Part shown: one piece after another, positions 33,059 to 33,435 of the stretch
Numbering within the stretch: position 1 is the stretch's first letter
How the letters are laid out: each line of letters begins with the position of its first letter
Assembly: GCA_038744645.1 (NCBI GenBank)
Contig: JBCDMA010000005.1
Location: forward strand, 1-33,435
Direction: 5' to 3'
DNA length: 33,435 nucleotides
Source of the DNA: Glaciecola sp038744645
GTDB lineage: Bacteria; Pseudomonadota; Gammaproteobacteria; Enterobacterales; Alteromonadaceae
Notes under the pieces: generated by a model
What the model was told of the DNA's origin: nothing
The model's database searches: none
The model's input: the letters and a program-made list of their open reading frames with translations, nothing else
Made by a program: the position numbers and the translations under genes

Positions 33059-33435
33059 TGAATCTGGATTATACAATTGGCCTTCATATTGTTGGATTCC
33101 TTTGCTCTAACAATGGCTTACCCGCAACATCGGTTATCATGGCAAAGAGTTTTGGTACCAGCCCGGTGGTCCTGCGGCGGGTCTTGTCAAAACTAAATCA
33201 GGCAGGTTTGGTTGAAACAAAACGCGGCGCAAATGGCGGCTGTGTGCTGTCGCGGCCTGCGAATCAAATCAATCTCAGAGAAGTTTATGAGGCAGTGTGT
33301 ATCAATACCCAGTTATTTGCTCGGCATCCGGAAAACGACGGGGTGGTCTCTGAAGTGCTTGGCGATTACATCAACGGTTTCTATGAGCAAGCGGAAACGA
33401 CGCTTTTAGCGCATCTTCAGGCTACGACTGTTGCG
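33058..33435 (+). CDS. Rrf2-family transcriptional regulator, C-terminus outside window
   Basis: I translated this by hand from the ATG at 33058: 126 codons, open to the window end. A winged helix-turn-helix of Rrf2 type: LDYTIGLHIVGFLCSNNG, ATSVIMAKSFGTSPVVLRRVLSKLNQAGLV (recognition helix), then the wing TKRGANGGCVLSRPANQINLREVYEAV, a hallmark of the family. The three-Cys cluster of IscR and NsrR is absent after the wing, so it resembles the cluster-free YwnA/YwgB branch. It probably represses itself and the divergent membrane-protein gene through the two dyads. The ribosome binding site is poor. Confidence 0.85.
   Translation, partial: MNLDYTIGLHIVGFLCSNNGLPATSVIMAKSFGTSPVVLRRVLSKLNQAGLVETKRGANGGCVLSRPANQINLREVYEAVCINTQLFARHPENDGVVSEVLGDYINGFYEQAETTLLAHLQATTVA

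Noticed and set aside
1..33435. CRISPR arrays, tRNA or rRNA genes, insertion sequences, prophage
   Set aside because: I looked for regular spaced repeats, cloverleaf-like segments, transposase motifs and phage genes on both strands and saw none.

Overview
The window reads as a chromosomal segment of a free-living, probably marine Gammaproteobacterium. I would guess Alteromonadales or Alteromonadaceae, at moderate confidence. The evidence is the moderate-to-low GC, RsmJ and RecG of gammaproteobacterial type, paired TonB-dependent siderophore receptors behind a Fur-box-like palindrome, a NaChBac-type sodium channel, PhoX, and many secreted or lipoprotein envelope genes. I see no rRNA, tRNA, CRISPR array, insertion sequence, integrase or phage gene. 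Most genes are intact; the two at the window edges are cut off.

Layout, left to right. (1) 1-2247, minus strand: an Fe(II)/2-oxoglutarate-type oxygenase followed 9 nt later by an ATZ/TRZ-type deaminase (3' end outside the window), a likely heterocycle-catabolism pair. (2) 2604-5588: a DUF429 protein, a small membrane protein, a COG0523/CobW-type GTPase with an altered G4 motif, and a 54-aa membrane peptide. (3) 5831-8762: a small exported protein and a lipoprotein calcineurin-like phosphoesterase. (4) 8791-12155: a c-di-GMP operon in which a GGDEF-EAL protein is coupled through a GTGA overlap to a membrane protein with a ruined GGDEF motif. (5) 12405-15357: rsmJ and recG. (6) 15474-19264: an envelope operon of a short secreted protein, a TraF_2-type outer-membrane protein and a large lipoprotein. 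(7) 19619-23938: a redoxin, an orphan CheY-like receiver, a MOSC protein, an exported protein, SixA and a voltage-gated sodium channel. (8) 23991-30846: an orphan CcdA-like antitoxin, two divergent TonB-dependent receptors and a Tat-exported PhoX. (9) 31216-33435: a PepSY-like lipoprotein, a nucleotidyltransferase, a four-helix membrane protein and a divergent Rrf2 regulator (cut by the window end).

No single locus is clearly a new multi-gene defence or mobile system. The best leads are: the twin, equally spaced dyads between the Rrf2 gene and the membrane-protein gene; the envelope operon whose first gene looks like a detached copy of the C-terminal barrel of the second; the catalytically ruined GGDEF protein coupled to a fully equipped GGDEF-EAL protein; the toxin-less CcdA-like gene; and perfect or near-perfect hairpins without T-tracts placed just after stop codons at four places.
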